NCBI RefSeq assembly: GCF_009727055.1
Contig: NC_052352.1
Coordinates: 21,447,085-21,511,084 of the forward strand
DNA length: 64,000 nt
DNA from: Benincasa hispida
Taxonomy: Eukaryota > Streptophyta > Magnoliopsida > Cucurbitales > Cucurbitaceae
Direction of reading: 5' to 3'
Below, piece by piece: positions 32,548 through 45,341 of the stretch (position 1 is the first letter of the stretch; each line of letters starts with the position of its first letter). The notes under the pieces are model-generated. The model did not search any database and was not told the DNA's origin. It worked only from the letters and a program-made list of their open reading frames with translations. The translations under genes and the position numbers were made by a program.

Positions 32548-35500
32548 TGAAGAACTGTAAGGTCCGATGTGGAAGTGGGGATCAGTCCCAATTTTTAATT
32601 TCACAGAATATTAACAATACAAAGATCAACATTATACATTATAATATAAAATTACAGTATGTTATAACAAATACACTGAAGAGGGACTAGGGTTTTTAGT
32701 CGTACTAACCTATTGAAGATAAGATCTTCTCAAATGCTCTTCAAAGTCACAATCTCATCTTAGATCACGAACAAGAAAACAACAAATAATGTGGACAACA
32801 CCACAAAGAAACTTTTTGAGAGAGGGAGAGTTTTCTAAGAGATAAGGAATCCACCACAAAAGGGAACCTTTTGTATTCTCGAGGGTTAAGAATTGGCAGG
32901 AGTTGTGGGCTTTGCCTTAAACTTGGAAGAGGGAAGAGAGATTAAGAGGAAGAGAAGAACCTTTCTTCTCTGTGAATTTCCTGGAGAAAGAATTACAAGG
33001 TAGGTCTTCCAAATCCATAAAAGATGGTAGAAGACGATGAATGAATTCCACACCCACACATCACACATTTCTTGAGAGAAATTAGGGGGAGGGAGTTGTA
33101 ATCCTTCCCTTGGAGTTGTAATCCTTCCCTTTAATTAAATTTAAAATAAAATAAAATTAATTTATTTGATATTATATATATATATATATATTAATACTAC
33201 TTATTATATATAAATACTATATATTATATCAGATATAACATATAACCTATAGTTTTATATTGTATCAAATACAATATAACCTATAATTTTATCTTCTCTC
33301 AACAATGCATGACATTTAATATAAATCATATTTATACTAAATTCAGTTATATGAATCTCATCCATATAATTAATATTCGAATCATATTCAAATATTTAAT
33401 ACCTCTCAGAATAATTTATAATATAATGTATCAAATACATTATATCAATTATATCACATATAACTAATTTAACTAATTATATCATATATAGTCAATTTCC
33501 TCAATTAATTTGAACACTTCAAATTAATTAAAAAATAATTCTCAATTAGTTCCCTGTTGAGCTATAGAGGGGACCTTATGAACCTGTAGATTTAAGCTCC
33601 AATGGTACTTGGATAATTAGTTAAACTCTTTAACTAAATTACTTTACATCCATTAACTATTGATCACTCCACTAAAGACCAACAACTGCACTCTTCGTAC
33701 TACAGATATATTTCTGTGTCCATTGGATATAACTAATCAATAGTGCAATGACCATTCAAAAATTGCTCGTAAGTACAGTTGGGCAAAAACTACCGTTTTA
33801 CCCCTGTAGTTACATCTAACTTCTTAAGTACCTCTGATTCCTCTATCGAATATTAAGTTATAGTCCAACTATGACTAAGTCCCTCTCAGGCTAGGAGAGG
33901 GTGTGGCTGATGGAACAAGAGACATACGCAGCGGAATTAGGATCTAATTACATTCTAATTGCTTTTAATTAAAAAGAAACTAGCATGCAAAACAAGGGAA
34001 AAATAATAAATTAATAAGATAAGATACAACCTTTGTAGCTCCCAAAACCACTTTTCCTCGCTGAACTCGACCCGAACTCTTCCGGACCACCACTAGAGTT
34101 GACCTACTATCCTCTGGACTCAAAACCGGATTGTGGGACCCGGTGGATGAAGAAAACGAGAGAGAGAAAGAGATAGAAAAAATAGGATGGAATTTTGATT
34201 TTGGGTTTTCCCTTTTTTTAGCCCAATTTTAGAAAAAAAATTGGCAAAATTGGCAAAACTTTTTTCATTCAAAATGAAAGCCCATTTTATAGAAAAAACC
34301 ATGCAACAATTGCATGAACCAAATCCATAAAAACCCAACACCTATAATCCACTATCTTAGTTTGCTTAATGTCTCCACTATAAACCAACACCTAGCCCAC
34401 TATTTTGTTAGTGGAATTATCCAACAAAAGTTTGGATTTTCCACTAACTTTAATCAAAGGGCAAAATAGTCATTTAGTCAAAGTAAAACTTTGAACAAAA
34501 AGTCAAATTTTTTTACTTTTTATGATTTTTTTCGTGTTGACTAATTTTTACCTCCCGAGCATGAATCCGCATTCATTTTCTCAAATTCAAATCACATTTG
34601 AATATAAGATCGGTCAAAGTTTGACTTTTCAAAGTCAAAAGTCAACTCTTTGACTTTTTACATCTTTGACCACTTCCATTATTTTCGAGCTTCTGAATAT
34701 GAACGTATTCATATTATTGATATTTAAATCACATTTAAATATTAAAGATGTATCTCTAAACTGAAAATCCGATCACTATATCACATATACTTGTTGGTTT
34801 CTCTCTCTTCACCTAATTCGAACAATTCGAATTATTCTATCATATTGTTCTAAGTTTATTCCATATGAGCTAGTAGGAGAACCTAATGGACCTATAGATT
34901 ATAGGCTCCAACGATCCGAGATTAGCTGGCTAAACTCTTTACACGGAGCTAATCAACATTCGTTAACTAACGGTCATTCCACCAGAGTCCCGTAGTTGCA
35001 CTCCCCTCACTATAGATATATTTATGTCCATTTGATATAACCATGATTAGTAAGCTAATTCTTCACAGGTTGTTCGTAATCTCGACTGGGTCATAAAAAC
35101 CGTTTTACCCTCAAGACTACATCTTGTTCATTAAGTTCCATTGATCCTCTAATGAACAATTGGTTTAAGGTCCAACCTATAAACCGAATCCCTCTCGGGC
35201 CAAGAAGAGGGTGGGGCCCCTTGTTCAAGACTTGGATTCAGTACTAAAGAGAACAACCTATCTACTATCCCTATAACGGGTAGGAGTGAATTTCGTCTTG
35301 TACCCTATGTTCCCAGCTATCCACCCGATCTTACCCCTGAAATTGGAGGCTTATTGGGCCAGCGATGATGAGCTGCCCTCACCTATGCAGATCTAAGGAT
35401 AATTCCGAGTGAATAGAAGTTCATAGTTAGCTCAGGATATAGATTAAGTTACCTAGGTCATCAATTAACGAAATAGTCAGTTTTATACATAAAACGGCAT

Positions 35501-36135
35501 TTAGAACGTAAAAAGTGACTATTTCATGGTTCAGTATGCAAACTCATTGCATAGGATGCCCCCACTCACATATCTCTATATGAATGATTCAGGATCACAT
35601 CATTTGTACTAACTACAAAGTGGGCCGCATCTATAGTGTCCTCAGAATAAGGCGCCCAACCTTATTCATATACTATAGACCATTTTGGCTATATATTTGA
35701 ACTTGATCCACATTTATATCACTACATAAAGTTCAAACTACATTAAATAGCCTCAGGACCTTAATTTATTGGATTTAAGATTACAATTTCAATAACAACT
35801 TTATCGAAAAACAAAACAGAATGTTTTTATTAATTTACAAACTACAAGTTTTAGGACATAAAATCCAACAGTGGCCACATTGTTCAAGCCCCAGAATCAG
35901 CCCTTAAGAGAGAAATTTATCTACTTATCCCAACATCAGGGAATGAGTGAATTAGTAGATAAATTTCGTCTTGTATAGTTGTGTTTCTAACTCCCCAATC
36001 AGTGAATTAGTAGGCTTATTGAGTTGGCAATTTGGCCACTCTTACCTATACAAAACAAAAGATCGCCTTCATGAGTAGGAGTTCATAACTCACTCTAGGA
36101 TTCAGGTCGTGTCACCTATGGTCATCCTGGTGAAA
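32548..36135 (-). repeat. 3' LTR of element E, split by a solo LTR and truncated
   Basis: The LTR opens with 'gtggaagtggggatcagtcccaat', which is closest to the LTR at 43,393 ('atggaagcagggatcgatccc') and unlike the A-type opening. It is interrupted by solo LTR X2 at 33,908-35,870 and resumes with the duplicated GTGGC. It breaks off after 'catcctggtgaaa' at 36,135, about 500 bp short of a normal end, and from 36,136 the sequence is protease/gag of D'. It contains (TA)n at about 33,175-33,192 and a 20-bp tandem duplication at about 33,095-33,132. Confidence 0.82.
33908..35870 (-). repeat. Solo LTR, family X (copy 2)
   Basis: 1,963 bp beginning TGATGGAACA and ending AAAATCCAACA, flanked by perfect duplications GTGGC (33,903-33,907 and 35,871-35,875). 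It is the same family as 17,907-19,755: the two share terminal sequences, the 'gacatacgcag' opening, and the 'cgaacaattcgaatt' and 'aaactacaagttttagg' blocks. It has no internal domain. Its insertion interrupts the 'gtgtggccacattgttcaag' block of LTR E, which confirms the boundaries. Confidence 0.93.
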
Positions 36136-37304
36136 GGTTCTGACAAACACTTTACAGAAACTAAGTTCCTTTTTAAATTAGAAAAAAACATATACATCAT
36201 TCAAAATGAGAAATTTGTTCTAAAAAGTCAACCAGAAACCTCCCACTGCCACAATTGAGATGGCGTGCCTGGTTCCAACTCGCATCGTCATCTCATCAGC
36301 ATCAAGTTGTCACCAGGAACTAATTCCCTGAAATGAAGAACAAATATGGTTAATTGCCCAGAGTCAATAATCCAAGCAGAATTATCATTCTTCACTACAC
36401 AAGTTTCCAAGACAAGCAAATCAAATTTACCTTGTTTGGCCTTCTTCTCTTCTTCCAAATATCTAGGGCAGTTCCTCTCCCAGTGCCTATCCCAGTTGCA
36501 ATGAAAACATTTTCCCTTGTCAACCCTGACAGGTTGTCTACCCCTTGGAGCAGCAACTCTTGAGTTAGCAATAACCTTCCCCTTTCCACCATTCTTTTTC
36601 TTCCACTTTTTGGTGCCGGAGGAAGAAGGTACAGAATTAGTTTTAGAGGTGAACCTTTGTGGAACTTTTTTAAAGATGAAGTAACATTTGCTCCACCTTT
36701 CTTCTCCTTGCTTTTTAATAAGGATTGGAAAGTTTGTAGCTCGTTGAGCAGGGTAGTAAGATTGTAGTCAATCCTGTTTAGAACAATATTGCTACAAAAG
36801 TGCAGGAAACTTTCAGGTAAAGATTCTAGTATGATGCTAACCTAGCTGACCTCATCGATGCTTGACCCGTTCATCTCCACCACGTTGAATTGGATCATCA
36901 TGTTGAGAACGTGTTCTCAAATAGATGCCCCCTCTTACATATGGGTATTGAAGATGTACTTCAGAGCGTCGTGCCTAAGTTGTGCAGACGGTTGTCCGAA
37001 CATTCCTTGCAGGTACTCCATGATCTCACGAGCTGTGAGCATGAACTCATGCTTCTTGGCCAAGACTTCGTTAAGACTTGCCAAGATTTATGCTCGAGTC
37101 TTCTTTTTTGCCCTTGTCCAAGGCTCATATGCTTCCTGAACATTTCGAGGAGCATTAGAAGGTGGAATGGGAGGACACTCCTCCATCAGGACGAAATTTA
37201 AGTCATCGATGATTAAAATCGTGTTGATCATATTTTTTCCAACTAGCATAGTTCTCGCCAATTAATTTATCGGTGGAAAGTAAACTAAGAGTCACGGTAG
37301 CCAT
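36136..37304 (-). pseudogene. Element D': protease start and gag (copia)
   Basis: Read on the minus strand, gag starts at the ATG 37,302-37,304 (MATVTLSLLSTDKL) and continues with a copia gag of the same type as element A. It carries a zinc knuckle C-x2-C-x4-H-x4-C at 36,468-36,509 (CFHCNWDRHWERNC) and a protease start AWIIDSG at about 36,350-36,385, which is intact here and lost in A. Several frameshifts occur (for example near 36,650 and 37,200). The region ends abruptly at 36,136, where it joins LTR E, so integrase, RT, RNase H and the 3' LTR of D' are missing. Frames on the plus strand at 36,858-37,201 are shadows of gag. Confidence 0.85.
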
Positions 37305-39870
37305 TTTAAATTGCTGAAAAAGAACAAACTTAATTTAGTCTACTTTCTTTAAACCACTTTTAGAAAACCAATCGAGTTTTAGCCAAAATAATCTAGTGTA
37401 CCCTAAGTGACATCTATTTTACAATGATGCTTCAGTGAGGCAAGACAAAAGTCATCGTAGGGTGATCAAGTGACCCTTCACTGAAATGAGACATTCTCAA
37501 CCATTAGACAAAAACGACTCGTTGTAACTGTAACTAATAGTCACCATTGTTCAGTCTAGAATTTGTTAACATCCTTAACAATTTTGTGTAAGTGTAACCT
37601 CTCATTTTAGGTTCTAGAATTTCGCCTCAGAAACAACCCTATATACATTTCTGGAGATCAAATATAGTGTCATGCAAAACAGCAATCCTTTAGGGGGACA
37701 CCCACGATACCACGAGGCGATGCATGAAACTTTATTCAACTTAATGAGAGAGATCGAGAGATTGATTGTCACACGTCCCGCTCCCACTTACTATAAACAC
37801 TCTCTCCATTAACCTTGGTATTGACCTACCCAAATGCCACCCGTAAGGGGACACCCATGGTGCCTCGAGGTCAAGATCTTATGGTGTGAACTTTTAGGAA
37901 GAAACATGTAGAGGTTAAAATGAAGTATCATATACCTCATTTTCCTCCCACTGAGTGTTCTACCTAGGGTTAATTAACTTAGGAAAATTCGACTACTGAT
38001 TTTATCTAAGTGTTTGTTTAATTTGCTAAAAAAAAACTCTTGTCTTTGATGATTAAACATCTTTGACTCAAGTCCCATTAAACTCTTTAATAGACTTTCA
38101 TCAAACTTACATGCATGTAACAAATCTATTTAATTCACCTTTCCAGGTAGATTTCTAGGTAAGGGTGCGATGTTTCCTTTGACTTAAGTACCCCAGCCTA
38201 GTCAGAACCCACCTCAGACAAAAGGTCCCTTATAGATACATTTGTTACATATTTAATCTTTTATGAGGAATCAATTTAATCATATTAAACTGATTTAAAA
38301 GATTAAACTTAGTTTTTTAATCTCTTTAGAAATGTGATCTTAGGTCTATCTCAATCATATTTTAAAACAATTTTAAAAAAAATGATTATAGCCTAAGGTT
38401 TGCATGCAACTCTTTATTATTGATTTTAATTCTAATTTCATTTGTTATAACAATTGTAAGTAAACGAAACAATTAAAACCAATCATTACATGATTGACAT
38501 ACATAAGTTAACTATAACATTTATAAATTAACCTAAGATAATGTCATGCTTCATGCAATGTTCATTCATTACTAATATATATAACTTTTATATAACTAAG
38601 TAATGAACCATGCTATAGCATACATTCCATGCAACCATTCAACCTTATATTATAACACTTATAATATAAATGATGCAAAGATATGTTATAATGCATACAT
38701 ACATATACTATAACTCTTATATTATATGATGCATGAGCATGCTTTATGTAATTGAAATCATGCATACTAATATATTATAACACTTATAATATAAATGATG
38801 CAAAGATATGTTATAATGCATACATACATATACTATAACTCTTATATTATATGATGCATGAGCATGCTTTATGTAATTGAAATCATGCATACTAATATAT
38901 TATAACACTTATAATATACAATAATGCATGACAATAAATGTATAACCTATGGTGAGTTTTAAAACTATATGGCATACATTATGACATATAATAAAAACAT
39001 ACATCACATGTATATTTATACTAAAAGTTGATGGACAGGGATAAAACCTCTCTAAAAAAAGAAACTTAAAGTTTAAATATTACAAAATGAGTCAACTGGT
39101 TCGGAACAAGTGAACTGAGTCTTGAATCACTTGACTCGAACCGCTCCTCAAAGAACCCTTGCAGTTGATCGTATAGCAAATGCCTATGTGCAGAGCAGCT
39201 ACGCGTCGAGTCTAGGTGATCACGTAGCTAATGACTATGCAATGAGCATGAAAATCTACATGATCGTGTAGTAAGCATGCATGCATCCAGTATTAAATAC
39301 TATGCGATCGTGTAGCTAATGACTATGCGATGAGCATGATAGTCTACACGATCGTGTAGCACACAAGCTTGCGTTGAGTATCCAAAACTGTGCGATCGTC
39401 CAACAAGCGAGGGCCTATGCAATCATACAGACAATGCAACACGGTCATATAACAAACTCTACACGATCGCGTAACATTAGCTATGCGATTGTTTAGCAAA
39501 TGCTACATGATCACATAACAAAAGCCATCCAATCGTTTAACTCTAGCTACACGATGCGATAACCTCTGTTTCGTTTTCTCCATCAAAACCACTGCACTGC
39601 AACCTTTCTTTGAAGCCTCACGAGCGACTGAAAATTAAACAAATTTACAGTCTCGATTGCAATGTTTAATGCCTAAAAACACAGAGGGCCCTTTACAAAA
39701 CAACTTTGTAAATTTAAAGAAAGCCTTAAAACGATAGTTCTATCATGAAACATCCATCAACAATACATCCACAAATATTTATCACATAAACGCAATGCAG
39801 ATAATAAAACCCACAGTATTGTAAACGAATTTAATACAATAATGGAATTTGGAATCAGAAACCAACAACC
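37305..39870 (-). other. Leader of element D'
   Basis: An untranslated leader of about 2.6 kb between gag and the primer-binding site. It contains AT-rich stretches, a perfect tandem duplication of 125 bp (38,646-38,918) and a GATCG/TAG motif array (about 39,160-39,560). The first 500 bp (37,305-37,795) have no counterpart in element A, where they were deleted beside the CACTA insertion. No protein is recognised. Confidence 0.75.
38646..38918. repeat. Perfect 125-bp tandem duplication
   Basis: The unit containing 'cacttataatataaatgatg' begins at equivalent bases 38,656, 38,781 and (partial) 38,906, a constant 125-bp spacing. I see no difference between the first two copies. It lies in the AT-rich leader of D'. 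Confidence 0.9.
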
Positions 39871-39884
39871 TGGTTGTAATACCA
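39871..39884 (-). other. Primer-binding site of element D' (diverged)
   Basis: In element orientation TGGTATTACAACCA, against the standard TGGTATCAGAGCCA. It is two bases from the LTR at 39,887. Position and sequence support a methionine-tRNA primer site with point changes. Confidence 0.75.
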
Positions 39885-39886
39885 AT

Positions 39887-41926
39887 TGAAGGAACTCGAG
39901 TGAGGAGAACCTTGAGTGGAAGCGGATTGACCAAATTCCATTAATTATCGAATACTAAGCTTACAGTAAATATACAATAGATATACATTTAAATTTAAAC
40001 TACAACATGGTTTTATAAGAAAAAGGGTTTCAAGAAACCTCACCTTTGAAGAACCTTTTTTTTTGTAAAACTCCCTTGAACAGTCATGTTCCTTCTTGAA
40101 GACCTTCTTTAACGAAACCTCGAATAGAAACCCGAACACAACCACAAAGAAGCCCTTGGTATTCTCAGGGTGAGAACCCAAGAGTGGTGGACTCTAAATA
40201 TTTTGGTTTGAGGGAAAGTTTGGGTGGAGGAAGTGGATTGAGAATTCTCTCAAGAACACAAGAACACATAACTCTTGTGTAACTCTCAATCGTTCAATGT
40301 TAATTGTCCAGTAGTTGAGAAAGAAAAACTAATTTTCTTTTAATCTACTTGCCATAAAACATAACCACCACCTACTAATGTGGGTGGAGAGAAAAGGATG
40401 AGGAAAGGAGTTGTAACTCCCTTCCTTATTATTCAAATAATGATCATATAATATAAATAAATATGATAACTAATTTATCATATTATATTTATATTAAATT
40501 ATATGTTATATCAAATATAACATATAATCTATAGTTTTAATATTGTATCACATACAATATAAACTATAGTTTCTTTTCTCTATTATATGACATTTAATAT
40601 AAATGGCATTTATATTAAATTTAACAACTATAAATCACATTCATAGTAAATATATTTAAATCACATTCATAGTAAATATATTTGAATCTCATTCAAATAT
40701 TTATCTCCTCCCATTAAGTTATAATGTATCAAATACATTATTACAATTATATCATATATAATTGAAATAATTTAATTATATCATATATAATTAAATCCTT
40801 CTATTAATTTGAACAATTCAAATTAACCCCCAAAACTGATTCTCAACTAAATCTTTTTGAGCTACCAAAGGGACCTTATAGACCTGTAGCTTGAAGCTCC
40901 AACGGTACATGAATAATTAATTAAACTCTTTAATTACATTATTCACCATCCGTTAACTGTCAGACACTCCAGTAAAGACCGACAGCTGCACTCTTCTCAC
41001 TACAGATATATTTCTGTGTCCATTGGATATAACCAATCAACAATACGATGATCCTTCATAAATTGCTCGTAAGTACAGCTAGGCCAAAATACCGTTTTGT
41101 GCCTGTAATTACATCTAACTCCTTAAATACCACTAATCCCTCTAATGAACAATAGATCATAGTCCGACTATGACTAAACCTCTCTCGAGCCAGGAGAAGG
41201 TGTGGTTTCGTATTGTTCAAGACCCGGAATCAGCCCTTAAGGGTGTAATTTATCTATTTACCCCTGCTTTGGGTAATGAGTGAATTCCTTCTTGTGTACT
41301 TGTGTTCCAAGCTCCCCAATCAGACGAATCCCCAAAATGGTAGACTTGTTAAGTCGGTGATTTGATCACTCTCACCCATAGAAATCAAAGGACTGCCCTC
41401 ATAGACAAGAGTTCACAACTCACTCAAGATACAGGTCGTGTTACCTATGGTCATCCTGGTGAAATGTAAGTCTCTATTATGAACGGTGTTATATAATGAG
41501 ACTAAATATTTCGTGGTCTGGTCTTATACAAACTTCTTTGTATAGAATATCGCCACTTGCATGTCTAATACATGAATGATCAAAATCAGATCATTTGTAG
41601 CACTTTACAATAATTGTAACACCTACAAAGCGGGTCATACTCGTAGTGTTACCAGGATAAGGTACCCAGTCTTATCCATCTACTACAGACCATATAGGTT
41701 ATCACTTAAACATGATCCACTTTTATGTCTCCACATACATGTTTAAGTTACAAAGATAACCTTGAATGTTAGTTTATTGGTTTGTGGTTAATGTAATTAA
41801 AATATAACATATTTTATAGACAAAATAAATAAAATATCATATATTTTATTAATCACATAAAGATTTTGTTCATACAATGTTTACAAACTATAAGACCCTA
41901 TGAGATTTAGGACATCAATCCCAACA
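39887..41926 (-). repeat. 5' LTR of element D'
   Basis: 2,040 bp from TGAAGGAACTC to ATCCCAACA, immediately next to a primer-binding site on its left, which marks it as the 5' LTR of a minus-strand element. On its right the sequence is the leader of another element ('ccttatagatacgtttgc', matching 38,228 in the D' leader), so D' had inserted into element E. The expected partner duplication CCTTA beside a 3' LTR was removed by the deletion at 36,136. Confidence 0.85.
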
Positions 41927-43376
41927 CCTTATAGATACGTTTGCTACAAATTTAATCTTTTGTTAGAACCAATTTAATCATATTAAACTGATTAAAAACA
42001 TTAATCTAATTTCTAATCTCATTAGAAATTATTTTTAAAAAATGATTTTACCTAAATTTGTATGCAATTATGAATTAATGATTTTAATTTCTAATTTCAT
42101 TTTGTTATAACGATTATAAACAAAATTGAAACAAATTAAAAACATACATTGCATTAAATGACAGTTTATAAAATTATCTAAAGTAATGTCATACATCATG
42201 CAATTCTCATTTCATTACTATATACATATAACACTTATATACTAAAGTAATGAAATAAATAACATACATTGCATTCATACATCCAAACTATATATTATAA
42301 CTATGATAATATAAATGGTGCATGGTTATGTTATTTATGCATGCAAGCAAATAGTATAACACTTATATTATATGATGCATGAACATGCTATAAAATTAAA
42401 TCATGTTAACATATATTATAAATTTATAATATAAATGATGCATGAATAATGCATAACTTATGGTAGGATTTTACTTTATGACATACTTTATGATATATAT
42501 ATATAAAATAATTAAACCATACATCATATGCATAATTTAAACAACAATTACGAATTGGGATTGGTCACCTAAAAACATTAATTAAATTAATATAATGTTT
42601 ATATTAATTTAATTAATAAAAAAATTACCTACTACATTAATAAATAGCTCAACTGGTTTGAAATGTACTGGGTCTTGATTCGTTGGACCTGAATCTTCTA
42701 GCAACGAACTCTCAGAAGCAAACAATCAAAGCCAGCGCCCAACGCTTAGTGCCATCGCCTAGCAATGATCGCCCAATGCTATCACATAGCATCGATCGCC
42801 TAGTGCTATCATATAGCAACGATCTCTTAGTGCTATCGCATAGCATTGATCGCTTAGTGCTATCGTATAGCTACGATCGCCTAGTGCTATCACATATTAA
42901 CGATCTCTTAGTACTATCGCATAACAACGATCATATTGTGCTATCGCATAGCAACAACTGCCCAGCGTCGTACCTAGTAACTATTGCCCAGTGCAATGTC
43001 TAACGATCTCCTAACAATCGCTAAATGATCGCCCATCAAGCACCCAGTGATCGCCGAGTACACACAAGGCGATCGCCCAACAACAAAATCTTCCTCCTCA
43101 TAGCGTTGCTTTGTTTTTTCTCTGAAATACACCGTGAATAGCACTTGCAACTCAAAACTAAAAAAAAAATATAGACTCAATAGCATTTATCGCCTAAAAT
43201 AACGGGCCCTTTACAAATCGAAATTGTAAAAGAATGTTGTAAATCTAAAAGCCCTAATCCCAAAACATCCATATTGTAAATCATATACATTCTACATTCA
43301 ACAACATGAAATATAAAGAATGCACCCACCAAATTCTGCAATTAAATTATGGAATAAAAAAAATGGGATTGCAACT
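41927..43376 (-). other. Leader of element E with 27-bp tandem repeats
   Basis: An untranslated leader related to those of A and D' (AT-rich 'cttatattatatgatgcatgaac' stretches, then the GATCG array, then the conserved end before the primer-binding site). The GATCG array is regularised here into tandem repeats of exactly 27 bp (42,740-42,990). A 106-codon plus-strand frame (42,683-43,003) exists only because 27 is divisible by three. I do not regard it as a gene. Confidence 0.75.
42740..42990. repeat. Tandem array of 27-bp units in the E leader
   Basis: The word GATC opens units at 42,767, 42,794, 42,821, 42,848, 42,875, 42,902 and 42,929, exactly 27 bp apart. The consensus is roughly GATCGCCTAGTGCTATCGCA followed by TAGCAAC. 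Degenerate units lie on both sides, giving about nine in all. Confidence 0.9.
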
Positions 43377-43390
43377 TGGCTCTGATACCA
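43377..43390 (-). other. Primer-binding site of element E, perfect
   Basis: In element orientation TGGTATCAGAGCCA, identical to the standard copia site complementary to initiator methionine tRNA, two bases from the LTR at 43,393. Confidence 0.92.
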
Positions 43391-43392
43391 AT

Positions 43393-45232
43393 TGAAGGAA
43401 AACCAATGACGGTTTCATAATGGAAGCAGGGATCGATCCCATTTTTCATTTTCACACAATTTTAGAATTACAAAATAAAAAATAGAGAGACTATGCATTA
43501 TATCTAAAATTTACAGTATACATTTGAGGAAATTGGGAAGAAACATATACCCTTGAAGCCAATTTCTTTACGAGTTCCCTCGAACAAATCTCGAACCTCT
43601 TCGATCTCCAAATGGTAGACACCACCACAAAAGCGAACCTTTTGTATTCTCTAGGGTTGAGAAATGACAGGAGTTGTGGGCTCTATCCTAGATTTAGAAC
43701 ATGGGAAGAGAGATTAAGAGGGAGAGAAGAGCCTTTCTTCTCTGTGAATTTTCTACAAAGAGAATTACTGGGCAGGTCTTTCAGATCGACAAAAGATGGA
43801 AGAAGACGATGAATGAATTCCAGACCCACACATTACACGTTTCTTGAGAGAAATTAGGGGGAGGGAGTTGACTCCCTCCTATTAATTAAATTAAAAATAA
43901 AATAAAATTTAATTTAATTTGAATTAATATATATATATAACCTATAGTTTTATTTTCTCTCAACAATGCATGACATTTAATATAAATCATATTTACACTA
44001 AATTCAATTATATGAATCTCATCCATATAATTAATATTCGAATCATATTCAAATATTTAATTTCTCTCAAAATACTTTATATTATAATGTATCAAATACA
44101 TCATATCAATTATATCACATATAATTAATTAAATTAATTATATCATATATGATTAATTTCCTCAATTAATTTGAACACTTCAAATTAATCCAAAAATAAT
44201 TTTCAATTAAATCTCTGTTGAGCTACAGAGGGGACCTTATGGACCTATAGATTGAAGCTCCAATGGTACTTGAATAATTAATTAAACTCTTTAATTAAAT
44301 TATCGAATATCCATTAACTATCGGTCACTCTACTAAAGACCGATAGCTGCACTCTTCGTACTATAGATATATTTATGTGTCCATTGGATATAACCAATCA
44401 GCGATGACCCTTAACAAATTGCTCGTAAGTATAATTGAGCCAAAATTATCGTTTTACCCCTGTAGTTACATCTAACTTCTTAAGTACCATTGATTCCTAT
44501 AATGTACAATAAGTCATAGTTCAAATATGATTAAGTCCCTCTCGAGCTAGGAGAGGGTATGTCCACATTGTTCAAGACCCAGGATAAGCCCGTAAGGGAG
44601 TAATTTATTTACTTACCCCGACATCAGGAAATGAGTTAATTCCATCTTGTGTAGTTGTGTTCCCAGCTCCCCAATCAGATGAATCCCCAAAATGATAGTG
44701 AGTTGGCAATCTAGTCACTCTCACTCATATAAATCAAAAGATCGCCTTCATGAATAGGAGTTCACAACTCACTCAGGATTCAAGTCATGTCACTTATGGT
44801 CATCCTTGTGAAATGTAAGTCTCTATTATTAACGGTGTTATATAATGAGACTAACCATTTTGTGGTCCAATCTTATACAAACTCTTTTTATAGGACACCC
44901 CCGCTCACATGTCTCCACATGAATGATCAGGATCAGATCATTTGTAGCACTTTACAACACTTGTAACATCTACAAAGCGGGTCGTATCTGTAGTGTCATG
45001 AGGATAAGGTACCCAACCTTATCCATCTACTACAGACTATTTAGGTTATTATTTAAACAAGATCCACCTGTATGTCTCTACATACTTGTTTAAATTACAT
45101 AAAATAACCTAGGATCTTTAGTTTATTGGATTGAGTGTTCATAAAATAACAATTATTTTATTAATAACAATTTGTTTATACAATGTTTACAAACTACGAG
45201 AATACAAGAGATTTAGAACACCAATCCCAATA
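43393..45232 (-). repeat. LTR shared by elements E (5') and F (3')
   Basis: 1,840 bp from TGAAGGAAAACC to TCCCAATA (last bases changed from CAACA). On its left is a perfect primer-binding site, so it is a 5' LTR for E. On its right are a polypurine tract and the RNase H end of F, so it is also a 3' LTR for F. Such an LTR-internal-LTR-internal order is expected after unequal recombination between LTRs of tandem or allelic copies. Confidence 0.85.
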
Positions 45233-45243
45233 ATCTCCCACTT
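45233..45243 (-). other. Polypurine tract of element F
   Basis: In element orientation AAGTGGGAGAT directly at the LTR start, the same tract as in A at 6,487-6,497. Confidence 0.8.
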
Positions 45244-45341
45244 GTCCTAAAGTTTAGGGAGCCTAATGTACAATACAAATAAAGTACAATATACAATAAA
45301 CTAAGACATACATTATACCCCAGTAACATCTCTTACTTGCC

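Noticed and set aside
36354..37201. Several overlapping plus-strand frames (69, 93 and 103 codons)
   Set aside because: They are antisense to the gag of D', which reads on the minus strand with a zinc knuckle.
42740..42990. Regular 27-bp repeats as a CRISPR-like array
   Set aside because: The units are contiguous without unique spacers, lie in a plant retrotransposon, and no cas-like genes exist.
42683..43003. 106-codon frame as a possible repeat protein gene
   Set aside because: It consists of the 27-bp tandem array of a retrotransposon leader. No promoter or conserved domain is visible, and the homologous leaders have no such frame.
43377..43390. Methionine-tRNA-like sequence as part of a tRNA gene
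   Set aside because: Only the 14 bases complementary to the tRNA 3' end are present, directly beside an LTR; it is a primer-binding site.
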